Source: Olsenella_L sp051876355 (GTDB taxonomy: Bacteria; Actinomycetota; Coriobacteriia; Coriobacteriales; Atopobiaceae). From it: DNA of 64,000 bases. The stretch is from NCBI GenBank assembly GCA_051876355.1, contig JBJEHU010000061.1, forward strand, positions 3,410 through 67,409, in the 5' to 3' direction. This document shows positions 33,473-42,368 of the stretch, in pieces. Both the position numbers and the translations under genes were made by a program. The notes beneath the pieces were generated by a model that worked only from the letters and a program-made list of their open reading frames with translations, did no database searches and had not been told where the DNA came from. Positions within the stretch are counted from its first letter, which is position 1. The number at the start of each line of letters is the position of its first letter.

Positions 33473-34765
33473 TCAGCTCTCCAGGCGATAGGGCTCGAAC
33501 GTGCCCGCCAGACGCTCTGGCACCTTTGCCGTGGCCCTGAGTCCGCCCTCGTGGTATTCCTCATGCAGTATCTGGCATCTCTCGTGGAGCATGCTCATGA
33601 GGATTCCCTTGGAATACGGAACCTCTACGGTCATGGTCACATCGCCCTTGGCAGCTTCCTGCGCGATGCGGAAAAGCAGGCCACGTAGGCCCTTTCCCTC
33701 AAGCGCCGAGATGAAGACGGCATCCGGGTGCATGGCCTCGAGGCGGCGCAGCGTGTCTTCCGGCACAAGATCGCTCTTGTTGCAGACGACGACGCTTCTG
33801 ATGCGGTCGGCCCCGATCTCCTTCAGGATGCTGTCGACGACCGAGAGCTCCTTTTCTGCATGTGGATCAGAGATGTCGACGACCTTCAGGATCAGGTCGG
33901 CATTGATCGCCTCGGAGAGCGTCGACTTGAACGATTCGACAAGCAACGTCGGAAGCTTCTGGATAAAGCCGACCGTATCCGTGATTGTGATCTTCCGGCC
34001 TTCATCGAGATCCACAGCGCGCGTCGTCGGATCGAGCGTCGCGAAAAGCTCGTCCTTCACGTAGACAGAAGAGCCCGTGAGCTGATTCAGGAGCGTCGAC
34101 TTGCCGGCGTTCGTGTAGCCAACAAGAGCGACACGCCAGACCCCTGACTCCCAGCGTGCCTTCGACTGCGTATGGCGCTGGGAAGAGAGCTCCTTAAGCT
34201 CCTGGGTGAGGAAGCTGATTCTCTTTCTGACAAGCCTGCGGTCGACCTCAAGCTGGCTTTCGCCTTGGCCGAACCTCGAGCCGATGCCGCCACGCGTCTG
34301 CTCGCCGACGAGATGGCTCCACATGCCCCTCAGACGCGGCAGCAGGTAGTTTGCCTGCGCCAGCTGCACCTGGAGGCGTCCTTCCTTCGTCGTGGCATGT
34401 GCTGCGAAGATATCGAGGATGAGGGCCGTGCGGTCGATGACCTTCACGTGCGAGCCGAGGATCTTCTCGAGATTCGACTGCTGGGAAGGCGAGAGCTCGT
34501 CGTCGAACACGACGACATCTGCTTCGAGCGCACGTGCCAGGTCTCTGAGCTCCTCGGCCTTGCCAGATCCGAGATAGGTCCTTGCCACAGGCACTTCGAG
34601 GCGCTGCGTGAGCTCCCCGACAACCTCTCCCCCATCCGTCTCGACAAGACGTCCGAGCTCTGCCAGAGACTCATCGAGCGACCATTCGCCCGTACCGGTA
34701 TCGACGCCGACAAGAATCGCACGGTCCGGCTCGATTCTGGTCGGCTGCGCCTTGAATCGGGGCAT
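33473..34765 (-). CDS. hflX: GTPase HflX
   Basis: A 430-aa HflX-type ribosome-binding GTPase. It has the N-terminal HflX domain (DPTT-containing switch, LPRLRGMWSHL, GGIGSRFGQGESQLE) and a G domain with P-loop GYTNAGKST, DTVGF and NKSD. It splits stalled or heat-damaged ribosomes. ATG 34765 overlaps the miaA stop (ATGA) and gives the normal N-terminus. In many bacteria hflX follows miaA, as here. Confidence 0.94.
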   Translation of the reverse strand: MPRFKAQPTRIEPDRAILVGVDTGTGEWSLDESLAELGRLVETDGGEVVGELTQRLEVPVARTYLGSGKAEELRDLARALEADVVVFDDELSPSQQSNLEKILGSHVKVIDRTALILDIFAAHATTKEGRLQVQLAQANYLLPRLRGMWSHLVGEQTRGGIGSRFGQGESQLEVDRRLVRKRISFLTQELKELSSQRHTQSKARWESGVWRVALVGYTNAGKSTLLNQLTGSSVYVKDELFATLDPTTRAVDLDEGRKITITDTVGFIQKLPTLLVESFKSTLSEAINADLILKVVDISDPHAEKELSVVDSILKEIGADRIRSVVVCNKSDLVPEDTLRRLEAMHPDAVFISALEGKGLRGLLFRIAQEAAKGDVTMTVEVPYSKGILMSMLHERCQILHEEYHEGGLRATAKVPERLAGTFEPYRLES

Positions 34766-35688
34766 CAGAGTCCCTCCTCTTCCAGTATGGTTTCGGCCGC
34801 GCCCTTCGTATCCATCTGGTCCAGATCGAGCCACTTCACGCGTCCGTCACGCTTGAACCAGGACAGCTGGCGCTTTGCATAGCGACGTGTCCGCTTCTTG
34901 ATCTCCTCGGATGCGTCATCGAGCGTGCAGGAGCCCTCGAGATAGGCCACAATCTCCTTGTAGCCGATGGCCTGCATAGCGGTAAGCGTCTCGGCAAAGC
35001 CGGCTTCCACCAGGCCCTTCACTTCGTCGACGAGCCCTTCGGCAAGCATCTGGTTCACGCGCACCGATATCCGCTCATAGAGCCTCTCACGGTCCATGCG
35101 TATGCCCCAGATCGAGGCGTCGTACCAGGGTGCCCTCTTGTGGAGCCCCTCATGCTGCACGGCGTAGCTCTTGCCCTCGTCGAGGAGCTCGAGCGCCCTT
35201 ATGACACGGCGTACATTGTTCGGATGTATGAGGGCTGCGGACGCAGGATCTCGGCTCTCAAGGAGCGCATAGACCGCATCCTGCCCTTCGTCTTCAGCCA
35301 TATTCTCATAGCGCTTCCTCGTCGCAGACGAAGTGTCGCCCTTGGGAAAGACCATATCGTCAATCGTCGCATCGAGATAGAGGCCTGTGCCGCCGCAGAG
35401 GATGGGAAGCTTTCCTTCTGCGAGAAGCGCATCTGCGCACGAGCGTGCCTCTTCCTGGAAGAGCTGGGCCGAATAGGCCTCTCCGATATCTGCGACATCG
35501 ACCATAAGGAGAGGACAGCGGCGCTCGGACACAGGCGTCTTTGCCGTGCCTATATCCATGCCGCGATAGACCTGCATTGCGTCGACAGAGACGACAGATG
35601 TGCCAAGGCGGCACGCAAGCTCGTCTGCCAGAGCGCTCTTTCCCGATGCAGTAGGACCTACGATGCAGAGGACGCGGTCGCCTTTCAC
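34765..35688 (-). CDS. miaA: tRNA dimethylallyltransferase
   Basis: A 307-aa MiaA, which adds a dimethylallyl group to A37 of tRNAs reading UNN codons. The P-loop GPTASGKSALA, the DAMQVYRGMDIGTAK substrate motif and GGTGLYLDA are present. The GTG start overlaps the miaB stop. Its product is the substrate of MiaB, encoded immediately upstream. Confidence 0.95.
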   Translation of the reverse strand: MKGDRVLCIVGPTASGKSALADELACRLGTSVVSVDAMQVYRGMDIGTAKTPVSERRCPLLMVDVADIGEAYSAQLFQEEARSCADALLAEGKLPILCGGTGLYLDATIDDMVFPKGDTSSATRKRYENMAEDEGQDAVYALLESRDPASAALIHPNNVRRVIRALELLDEGKSYAVQHEGLHKRAPWYDASIWGIRMDRERLYERISVRVNQMLAEGLVDEVKGLVEAGFAETLTAMQAIGYKEIVAYLEGSCTLDDASEEIKKRTRRYAKRQLSWFKRDGRVKWLDLDQMDTKGAAETILEEEGL

Positions 35689-37052
35689 CGCGGGTCGCCT
35701 GTCTGCGTGCCGGAGAGATACCAGGATTTCGCTTCGTCGATCTTCACGTCGACGAGCTTCCCGACGAGATCTTCTGGCTTCTGCCCATCGAGGAGCGGGA
35801 AATGCACGGTCTGCAGCTTGCGGCTGTGGCCGACGAGCATGTTCTCATTCCTCTTCGAGGGGCCTTCGACGAGGACTTCTGAGACTGTGCCGAGGTCGCG
35901 CTGGTTCGAGGCGAAAGAAAGGTCCTCGACAAGACGTGCAAGCTTGTCGAAGCGCTCCTGTATGACCTCATGCGGCGTCGGATTCTCGAGCTTTGCGGCA
36001 GGAGTACCCGGACGCTTCGAATAGATGAACGTATAGGCAGCATCGAAGGCAGCTTCGCGCACAAGCGACATCGTGTCCTCGAAGTCCTCTTCCGTCTCGC
36101 CAGGGAAGCCGACGATAAGGTCGGTCGTGAGCGCAAGGCCGGGCATGGCAGCACGCAGCCGGCCGACAAGATCGAGATACTGCTCCCGCATATAGCGCCT
36201 GTTCATGGCCTTCAGGACCTTCGTGGAGCCGCTCTGGACCGCAAGATGGAGCTGGGGCATCACATTCGGCGTCTCAGCCATGGCAGCGATGACATCATCC
36301 GTAAGATCCATCGGGTTCGACGACGTGAAGCGGATGCGGTCGACACCGGTCTCTCCGACCTTGCGCAGGAGTTCGGCAAAGCGCGGCTTCCCGTAGATGT
36401 TCTTGCCATAGGAGTTCACGTTCTGGCCGAGAAGCGTTATCTCGCGGACGCCGTCTGCGACAAGCCCGTTGCATTCGATGAGGATGGATTCCATCGTGCG
36501 GGAACGCTCGCGTCCACGCACATACGGCACGATGCAGTACGTGCAGAAGTTGTCGCATCCCGTCATGATAGGCACCCAGGCGTGATAGCGGAGCTCGCGG
36601 TGGCTTGGCAGCTCCGTCGAGAAGTGCTTCGTATCCTCCGTGGTATCGACGAGCACCTTGTGCTTCTTCTCCGAGTAGGCTTCAGAGAGAAGCTCGGGAA
36701 GCGACGCCAGGGCACCGGTGCCGAAGACGACATCGACCGAGGGAATGTTCTTCTTGAGCTCTGCTCCGGAGCGCTGCGCCACGCAGCCGCCGACGGCGAC
36801 AATACGCTTCCCCGAAGGAGGAAGCGCCGCTCCTGCCGCATTTGCCGCCGTGCCATAGAGCCTCGTATCGGCCCCTTCGCGCACAGAGCATGTCATGAAT
36901 ACGACGATATCTGCCTCTTCGACGGTGCCGACCTCGAGGCATCCACACGAATCGAGCAGGCCCGCTACCCGCTCTGCATCGTGGAAGTTCATCTGGCACC
37001 CGAACGTCTTTACATGGTAGGTCTTCCCTGCCAGCTGCGGGTAATGCTGCAT
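35685..37052 (-). CDS. miaB: tRNA-2-methylthio-N6-dimethylallyladenosine synthase
   Basis: A 455-aa methylthiotransferase with an N-terminal UPF0004 domain (cysteines in FGCQMN, MTCSVRE, GGCVAQ), a radical SAM motif GCDNFCTYCIVP (CxxxCxxC) and a C-terminal TRAM domain. It adds the methylthio group to i6A37. It lies between spoVS (one-base gap) and miaA (overlap) and shares its operon with both. Confidence 0.96.
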   Translation of the reverse strand: MQHYPQLAGKTYHVKTFGCQMNFHDAERVAGLLDSCGCLEVGTVEEADIVVFMTCSVREGADTRLYGTAANAAGAALPPSGKRIVAVGGCVAQRSGAELKKNIPSVDVVFGTGALASLPELLSEAYSEKKHKVLVDTTEDTKHFSTELPSHRELRYHAWVPIMTGCDNFCTYCIVPYVRGRERSRTMESILIECNGLVADGVREITLLGQNVNSYGKNIYGKPRFAELLRKVGETGVDRIRFTSSNPMDLTDDVIAAMAETPNVMPQLHLAVQSGSTKVLKAMNRRYMREQYLDLVGRLRAAMPGLALTTDLIVGFPGETEEDFEDTMSLVREAAFDAAYTFIYSKRPGTPAAKLENPTPHEVIQERFDKLARLVEDLSFASNQRDLGTVSEVLVEGPSKRNENMLVGHSRKLQTVHFPLLDGQKPEDLVGKLVDVKIDEAKSWYLSGTQTGDPR

Positions 37053-37053
37053 G

Positions 37054-37371
37054 CTATGAAACCGTCCTCGTATCAGTGGGGGCTGTCTGGGAGAGAGCCT
37101 GCGGCGTCAGCTTGTGGACATAGATCGCGATGCGGATGGCAGTCCTGTTCTCGCCGCAGATCTCGATATCGGAGAAGGTAGGAGCGCAGGAAATATCGAC
37201 GCCGGTCGGTATGAGGAATCCCCGGGCGATGGCCACGGCCTTGATGGCCTGGTTCACAGCGCCTGCGCCGACGCACTGCACATTCACGGGCACGCCGTCC
37301 TTCACCATGCCGGCGATGGCGCCCGCGACCGATGCGGGGGAAGATTTGCTCGAGACCTTGAGGAAGTCCAT
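37054..37371 (-). CDS. spoVS: stage V sporulation protein S (Alba-like)
   Basis: A 105-aa SpoVS protein (MDFLKVSSKSSPASVAGAIAG start, PTGVDISCAPTFSDIEI middle). SpoVS is a small Alba-fold, probably nucleic-acid-binding protein needed for spore coat and septation in Bacillus. It is also found in non-spore-formers. The gene sits in an rny-spoVS-miaB neighbourhood like that of Bacillus. A short C-terminal extension is seen. A pair of inverted repeats lies upstream. Confidence 0.93.
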   Translation of the reverse strand: MDFLKVSSKSSPASVAGAIAGMVKDGVPVNVQCVGAGAVNQAIKAVAIARGFLIPTGVDISCAPTFSDIEICGENRTAIRIAIYVHKLTPQALSQTAPTDTRTVS

Positions 37372-37399
37372 ACCTGCTCCTGGTAGTTCGCACTATCTG

Positions 37400-37445
37400 G
37401 TATCCGTTATCGTCCGGATACACTGTATATGGGCACGCCATATAC
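37400..37445. promoter_or_regulatory. tandem inverted repeats upstream of spoVS
   Basis: GTATCCG/CGGATAC (37400-37406 with 37415-37421) and GTATATGG/CCATATAC (37425-37432 with 37438-37445) are both perfect. They lie between the GHKL ATPase stop and the spoVS start, and could be operators or leader hairpins. Confidence 0.45.
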
Positions 37446-37472
37446 CACTTCGTACATCTTATACTTTACGGC

Positions 37473-38561
37473 CTAGTCATCCTCGGCAAATTCGAACGTA
37501 CAGGAAAGCCTTCCGGAAGAAACATGGAGCTCAGGTGGTGCCTGGAGCTCGAGGTAGTAGCGCTCCTCGAGGAACTGGAAGTCTCTCACGAGCATGCCGC
37601 GGAACTTGTCGAGATCCTCCTTCGAGATTCTGACCGTTCTCGGATCCTTCTCAAGGTCGACTTTGCGCTGTCCATGCCGGACCGCTGCCTTCTTGCCCCT
37701 GAGATAGGCATAGGCACCCTGCGCAGGTGCAATCTCGCCTGAGAGAATGCGCTGGGCTGTCCTCTCGGAGATGTCGAGACCCATGGAAGCGCCTATCTGG
37801 GCAAGCTCTTCCGCATCGGGCGCAAGCCTCAGCCGAAGCAGGAGCGGGAGGTCTTCGAGCTTCGTCTGGAGGATGCGCTCCCGCACATCGCGCGGGATGC
37901 GGACGTGCCGGCGCGCGGCAGCAATGGCCTCAGCCGGAGAGCCGACATAGACCTCGCAGGCTCCCCTGTCCTCGAGCGCGAACTCGCAGGCACAACGCAG
38001 GAGGTTGTGCGGGCCGCGCACGATGGAGATCGTGCCATCCTCAGTCTGCTCGTACTCAGGCCAGGCAGACTGGTCTGCCTTCTCGGGAATCTTGGCCGTA
38101 TCGAAGGCCACCTGGATCGAGGTGCCGCATCCAGGCTCAGACTGGACGACGCGTGACATCTCGGCATTCTGGCGGATCGAGAACAGCGCCATGCCCCTGC
38201 CGTGCACGCCCCAGGCGTCCATATGCATCGTATCGAGCTTCGACGTGACGCGGGCATCGAAGATGCGCTCCTGCATGTCTTCAGGTATGCCTGTTCCGTC
38301 ATCCACGACCGTGAGCGTCCGCAGGCCTTCTGCCTTCTGGAGCGCGAAGAGAATCGTGTGGGCTCCGGCATCGCGGGCATTCCTCAGAAGCTCGATCGCA
38401 GCATCCTCGACAGAGCGGATATCGTGCTTTGCCTGGCGACGCTCGGCTTCGTCCACCCTGAGGCGGACGAAGCCATCACCATAGCTCTCTTCGACACGCA
38501 GCGATGAGGCGTGCCCTGTCTTCGCAATGAAGGCAGCAAGGCTCTCTGCGTCTGTGCCCAT
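37473..38561 (-). CDS. GHKL-type ATP-binding protein of unknown function
   Basis: A 362-aa protein with an N-terminal histidine-kinase-like ATPase fold: N-box ELLRNARDAG (Asn61), G1 box VDDGTGIP (86-93) and G2 box GVHGRGMAL (118-126). There is no phosphoacceptor histidine domain, receiver or membrane segment, so it is not an ordinary sensor kinase. The MutL/Hsp90-type GHKL core is followed by about 220 residues I do not recognise. It lies three bases after rny, where Bacillus has the phosphodiesterase gene ymdB. Confidence 0.7.
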   Translation of the reverse strand: MGTDAESLAAFIAKTGHASSLRVEESYGDGFVRLRVDEAERRQAKHDIRSVEDAAIELLRNARDAGAHTILFALQKAEGLRTLTVVDDGTGIPEDMQERIFDARVTSKLDTMHMDAWGVHGRGMALFSIRQNAEMSRVVQSEPGCGTSIQVAFDTAKIPEKADQSAWPEYEQTEDGTISIVRGPHNLLRCACEFALEDRGACEVYVGSPAEAIAAARRHVRIPRDVRERILQTKLEDLPLLLRLRLAPDAEELAQIGASMGLDISERTAQRILSGEIAPAQGAYAYLRGKKAAVRHGQRKVDLEKDPRTVRISKEDLDKFRGMLVRDFQFLEERYYLELQAPPELHVSSGRLSCTFEFAEDD

Positions 38562-38564
38562 TGC

Positions 38565-40148
38565 CTACTTTGCCGTATCCACCGCGCGGGACTCGCGGAT
38601 AACGACGACGCGGACCTGGCCGGGATATTCCATCTCGTCCTCGATCTGCTTCGCGATGTCGTGGGCAAGCACCGTTGCCTGGGCATCGGAGATCTTCTCC
38701 GGCTCGACCATGACATGGAGCTCACGGCCTGCCTGCATCGCGTACGTGCGCTCGACGCCCTCGTGGGCGTTCGCAATCTCCTCGAGCTTCTCGAGGCGCT
38801 TGATGTAGTTCTCGGCAGATTCGCGTCGGGCGCCAGGACGTGCAGCAGAGATGGCGTCTGCTGCCTGAACGAGTACATCGAGGACCGTATCGGGCTCGAC
38901 GTCTGCGTGGTGTGCCTCGATAGCATGGACGATCTCAGGCTTCTCGCCGTAGCGGCGGGCAAGGTCTGCGCCGATCACGGCATGCGGCCCTTCCACCTCA
39001 TGGTCGATGGCCTTGCCGATATCGTGCAGGAGTCCTGCGCGCTTTGCTGGCGCCTCGTCCATGCCAAGCTCGGATGCCATGATTCCGCAGAGCGTCGCGA
39101 CCTGGACGGAGTGCGAAAGGACATTCTGGCCATAGGACGTGCGGTAGCGAAGCGCGCCCAGCGTCTTGATAAGCTCGGGGTGCAGATCATGGATGCCCAT
39201 ATCGAAGGCAGCCTGCTCGCCGGCTTCGCGGACACGCTCGTTCACGAGCGCCTCGGCCTTCTTGTACATGTCCTCGATGCGGGCAGGATGGATGCGGCCA
39301 TCTGCGATGAGGTTCTCGAGGGCGACGCGCGCCGTCTCGCGGCGGACCGGATCGAAGCTCGAAAGGACGACGGTCTCGGGCGTATCGTCGATGACAAGGG
39401 AGACGCCGGTAACCTGTTCGAACGTGCGGATGTTCCTGCCCTCGCGGCCGATGATGCGGCCCTTGAGGTCGTCGGACGGGATATGGACAGACGTGACCGT
39501 GATCTCGCCGGCCTGGTCGGCTGCACAGCGCTGGATGGCCGTGGAGACGATTTCGCGTGCGGTCTTGTCGGCCTGGGCACGGACACGCTGCTCGGACTCG
39601 CGCAGAATCTGTGCCTCCTCTCGGACGCTCTGGGCACGAATCTTGCCGATGAGCTCGTCGTGTGCCTCATCGCTCGAGAGACCTGCGATGCGCTCGAGCT
39701 CGGTTGTCGTCTTCTCTTCCATCTTGTCGAGATCGGACTTCCTGCGGTCGAGCTGGCCCTGGAAGCTCTGGAGCTGATGCTCGCGGCGGTCGAGGGAGTC
39801 ATTTCTCTTGTCGAGGGACTCCTCGCGCTGCACAAGACGGTTCTCGAGCGTATGAATCTCGTTCTTGCGCTGCTCCTCCTCGTTCAGGGAAGCCTGGCGC
39901 ATCTGCATGATCTTCTCTTTTGCCTCGATGAGGGCCTCGCGCTTGGTGCTCTCTGCCTGGCTCTTGGCATCGGCCGTGATCTTCTCTGCCTGAGAGCGGG
40001 CATCGCCGAGCTGCTTCTCCGCTTCTGCCTTGGCGTCGTCTACCTGTCGGCGTGCGTCCTGCACTCTCGTGCTGCTCTGCCGTGTGACGGCGAAATAGCA
40101 GACAAGTGCACCCACCGCCAGACATGCAATCGCAACTAGTACTGTCAT
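38565..40148 (-). CDS. rny: ribonuclease Y
   Basis: A 527-aa RNase Y, a membrane-anchored endoribonuclease that starts mRNA decay. It has one N-terminal membrane segment (residues 3-21), a long coiled coil rich in Glu, Lys and Arg (about 25-190), a KH domain (IGREGRNIRTFEQ) and an HD domain (LLHDIGKAIDHEVEGPHAVIG). It is the first gene of a run through a GHKL ATPase, spoVS, miaB, miaA and hflX. Confidence 0.95.
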   Translation of the reverse strand: MTVLVAIACLAVGALVCYFAVTRQSSTRVQDARRQVDDAKAEAEKQLGDARSQAEKITADAKSQAESTKREALIEAKEKIMQMRQASLNEEEQRKNEIHTLENRLVQREESLDKRNDSLDRREHQLQSFQGQLDRRKSDLDKMEEKTTTELERIAGLSSDEAHDELIGKIRAQSVREEAQILRESEQRVRAQADKTAREIVSTAIQRCAADQAGEITVTSVHIPSDDLKGRIIGREGRNIRTFEQVTGVSLVIDDTPETVVLSSFDPVRRETARVALENLIADGRIHPARIEDMYKKAEALVNERVREAGEQAAFDMGIHDLHPELIKTLGALRYRTSYGQNVLSHSVQVATLCGIMASELGMDEAPAKRAGLLHDIGKAIDHEVEGPHAVIGADLARRYGEKPEIVHAIEAHHADVEPDTVLDVLVQAADAISAARPGARRESAENYIKRLEKLEEIANAHEGVERTYAMQAGRELHVMVEPEKISDAQATVLAHDIAKQIEDEMEYPGQVRVVVIRESRAVDTAK

Positions 40149-40397
40149 GGTGACTCCTCAGTCGTTCATTCTCGTTTCAGCGGAGTCCGCGCATGCGGGC
40201 CCCTCCCACCTGAGGTGTCACAGCCGGCAGCACAGAAGCCTGCCAGATCGTACATGCCATTGTTATATGGACAACGTCTTGCGGAGCGTGCCGAAGGCGT
40301 GAATCACCAAAGCTGGTAATTCAATCGTATGTTCGATGTCTGATACTGTCAAATGTTCGTAAGGTCACGAGCTCTTCTTTTTTTGTGGATGGCAGGC
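40149..40397 (-). other. rny leader and upstream gap
   Basis: No gene is visible in these 249 bases. The region holds a strong promoter for rny (annotated separately), and then a leader of about 175 bases. I see GC-rich patches near 40190-40250 that could fold, but no named RNA element. Confidence 0.6.
40324..40352 (-). promoter_or_regulatory. rny promoter with two LexA-like half sites
   Basis: On the minus strand TTGACA (40347-40352) and TACGAT (40324-40329) are exactly 17 bases apart. CGAACAT half-sites overlap both: CGAACATTTGACAG (40346-40359) and CGAACATACGATTG (40322-40335). Their right arms do not match the LexA consensus. Confidence 0.65.
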
Positions 40398-41075
40398 TCA
40401 GGACTCTTCCGCCTGCGCACGCTCGGCGAGCGCCTGCTTCACTGCCCTCGAGGCAAGCTCGAAGCTGTAGCCCCGGCCAGCAAGATAGCGGACAAGCTTC
40501 TGGTATTCGTTCCCGGAAGAGACGTGCTTTCTGCGCGCTAGTGCCAGGGCGCGCTCCGCCTCGTCTTCGCCGTCAGATGCTTCGCTCCAGCCGATATCCT
40601 CTCCGAGTGCGATGCCACGCCGCGAAAGCTCGAGCTCGATCTTGCGCCTTCCCCAGCCCTGGCGGATCTTCGCTTCCGTGAAGCGCTTCGCATATCTCCT
40701 GTCATCAACAAGATGCTTCTTTTCTGCCATGGCAAGAGCGGCATCAATGGCAGGATGTCCATAGCCTCGGGCGGAGAGACGCTCTGTGAGCTCGGACACC
40801 GTGCAGTCGCGCCTGTTCAGGGTCTCGGCCGCCTTCTGCCAGGCGCATTGCTCCTCGAGACGCCCTTCCGCTTCGAGGAGCTCGTCTGCAGACGAAAATC
40901 CGGAGCTGCGGTCCGCCTCTTCCTTCTTGAGCGCACGTGCCACCTCTACGGGAATCTTCATCGTGCCCATGCCGTCGACATGAAGTGTCGCTGCCGGACG
41001 CCTGCGGTCGAAGGAAGATGCCTTCTTCTCTGGCATCGTGCACGACCAGCTGAACGCTTCCGTTGATTCCGCCAT
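40398..41075 (-). CDS. recX: regulatory protein RecX
   Basis: A 225-aa RecX-family protein of alpha-helical repeats (for example KKHLVDDRRYAKRFTEAKIR, then RRKIELELSRRGI). RecX binds RecA filaments and limits recombination and SOS induction. It begins five bases after recA and is in the same transcript. The N-terminal 40 residues are an extension. Confidence 0.9.
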   Translation of the reverse strand: MAESTEAFSWSCTMPEKKASSFDRRRPAATLHVDGMGTMKIPVEVARALKKEEADRSSGFSSADELLEAEGRLEEQCAWQKAAETLNRRDCTVSELTERLSARGYGHPAIDAALAMAEKKHLVDDRRYAKRFTEAKIRQGWGRRKIELELSRRGIALGEDIGWSEASDGEDEAERALALARRKHVSSGNEYQKLVRYLAGRGYSFELASRAVKQALAERAQAEES

Positions 41076-41080
41076 TTTGC

Positions 41081-42178
41081 CTATGCCTCGTCAGACGGCT
41101 TCTTGCCGTCCTCCACGACCGGCTCGCCGACACGCTCGTCTCCGAGCACGAGGCCGCAGGCGACGCGCACCTTGTGGTCGATCTCCTGGGAGAGGTCGGG
41201 GTTCTCCCGCAGGAACTCCTTGGCGGCTTCGCGGCCCTGGCCGAGGCGCTCTCCCTCATACGTGAACCAGGCACCGGACTTGTCGACGATGCCGTAATCG
41301 ACGCCCATATCGAGGATCGAGCCCTCCTTCGAGATGCCCGTGCCGTACATGATGTCGAACTCTGCCTGCTTGAACGGGGCTGCGACCTTGTTCTTGACGA
41401 CCTTGACTCGGACACGGTTGCCGACGACCTCGCCGTTCTGCTTGATCGAGTCGATGCGGCGGATATCCATGCGGACCGATGCGAAGAACTTGAGGGCACG
41501 GCCGCCCGGCGTCGTCTCGGGATTGCCGAACATGACGCCAATCTTCTCGCGGAGCTGGTTGATGAAGATGCAGGTCGTGTTCGACTTTGCAAGCGAGCCT
41601 GCGAGCTTTCGGAGCGCCTGGCTCATGAGGCGGGCCTGGGCACCGACCGTCGTCTCGCCGATCTCGCCCTCGATCTCGGCACGCGGGACCAGGGCAGCGA
41701 CAGAGTCGACGACAACGACGTCGATGGCGCCGGAGCGCACGAGCATGTCGCAGATCTCGAGCGCCTGCTCGCCGGTATCCGGCTGTGAGATCAGCACTTC
41801 GTCGATATCGACGCCGATGCGGGCAGCATAGCCCGGATCCAGGGCATGCTCGGCATCTATGAAGGCGACAACGCCGCCCATGGCCTGGGCCTCTGCGAGA
41901 ATCTCGAGCGAAAGCGTCGTCTTGCCGGAAGATTCGGGGCCATAGATCTCGACGATGCGGCCGCGCGGCACGCCGCCGATGCCGAGCGCAGCATCGAGCG
42001 CGAGAGATCCTGTCGGGATTGCCTCGATATCGAGATTCTGCGCGCCATCGCCGTACTTCATGATGGATCCCTTGCCGAACTTCTTCTCGATCTCGGCGGT
42101 CGTTGCCTCCACCATCTTGTCGCGCTCTTCGCCATACACCTTCTGATGGACTTCACGTGTCACGGTCTTCTTAGCCAT
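41081..42178 (-). CDS. recA: recombinase RecA
   Basis: A 365-aa RecA with Walker A GPESSGKTT, the filament and DNA-binding loops, and an acidic C-terminal tail. It mediates homologous recombination and triggers LexA cleavage. No intein is present. Its promoter carries a perfect LexA box in the spacer, so SOS induction is well supported. Confidence 0.98.
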   Translation of the reverse strand: MAKKTVTREVHQKVYGEERDKMVEATTAEIEKKFGKGSIMKYGDGAQNLDIEAIPTGSLALDAALGIGGVPRGRIVEIYGPESSGKTTLSLEILAEAQAMGGVVAFIDAEHALDPGYAARIGVDIDEVLISQPDTGEQALEICDMLVRSGAIDVVVVDSVAALVPRAEIEGEIGETTVGAQARLMSQALRKLAGSLAKSNTTCIFINQLREKIGVMFGNPETTPGGRALKFFASVRMDIRRIDSIKQNGEVVGNRVRVKVVKNKVAAPFKQAEFDIMYGTGISKEGSILDMGVDYGIVDKSGAWFTYEGERLGQGREAAKEFLRENPDLSQEIDHKVRVACGLVLGDERVGEPVVEDGKKPSDEA

Positions 42179-42210
42179 AGCTACTCCTTGCTCTGTGTTC
42201 AGCCTCTTGC

Positions 42211-42239
42211 ATGCTAGACGAACAATCGTTCGCCGTCAA
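42211..42239 (-). promoter_or_regulatory. recA promoter
   Basis: On the minus strand TTGACG (42234-42239) and TAGCAT (42211-42216) are exactly 17 bases apart. The spacer contains a full LexA box. Confidence 0.8.
42219..42232. promoter_or_regulatory. LexA box of recA (CGAAC-N4-GTTCG)
   Basis: CGAACAATCGTTCG is a perfect match to the consensus arms. Bound LexA would cover the spacer of the recA promoter. Confidence 0.9.
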
Positions 42240-42327
42240 TCTTCTTTGTCCAGCATACAGGAACTCCCTGACAGGCTTCGCATGCCGAAGAGCCAGGAAT
42301 CTGGCACCATTCTCTCAGAACGCAGAA

Positions 42328-42359
42328 AGCCGGCCGGAGACCTATGCCTCCGGCCGGCT
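42328..42359. terminator. terminator of the cinA transcript
   Basis: A perfect 12-bp GC-rich stem (42328-42339 with 42348-42359, eight-base loop) ends nine bases from the cinA stop. On the minus strand it is followed by TTTCTG. Confidence 0.8.
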
Positions 42360-42368
42360 CATTCCCTG

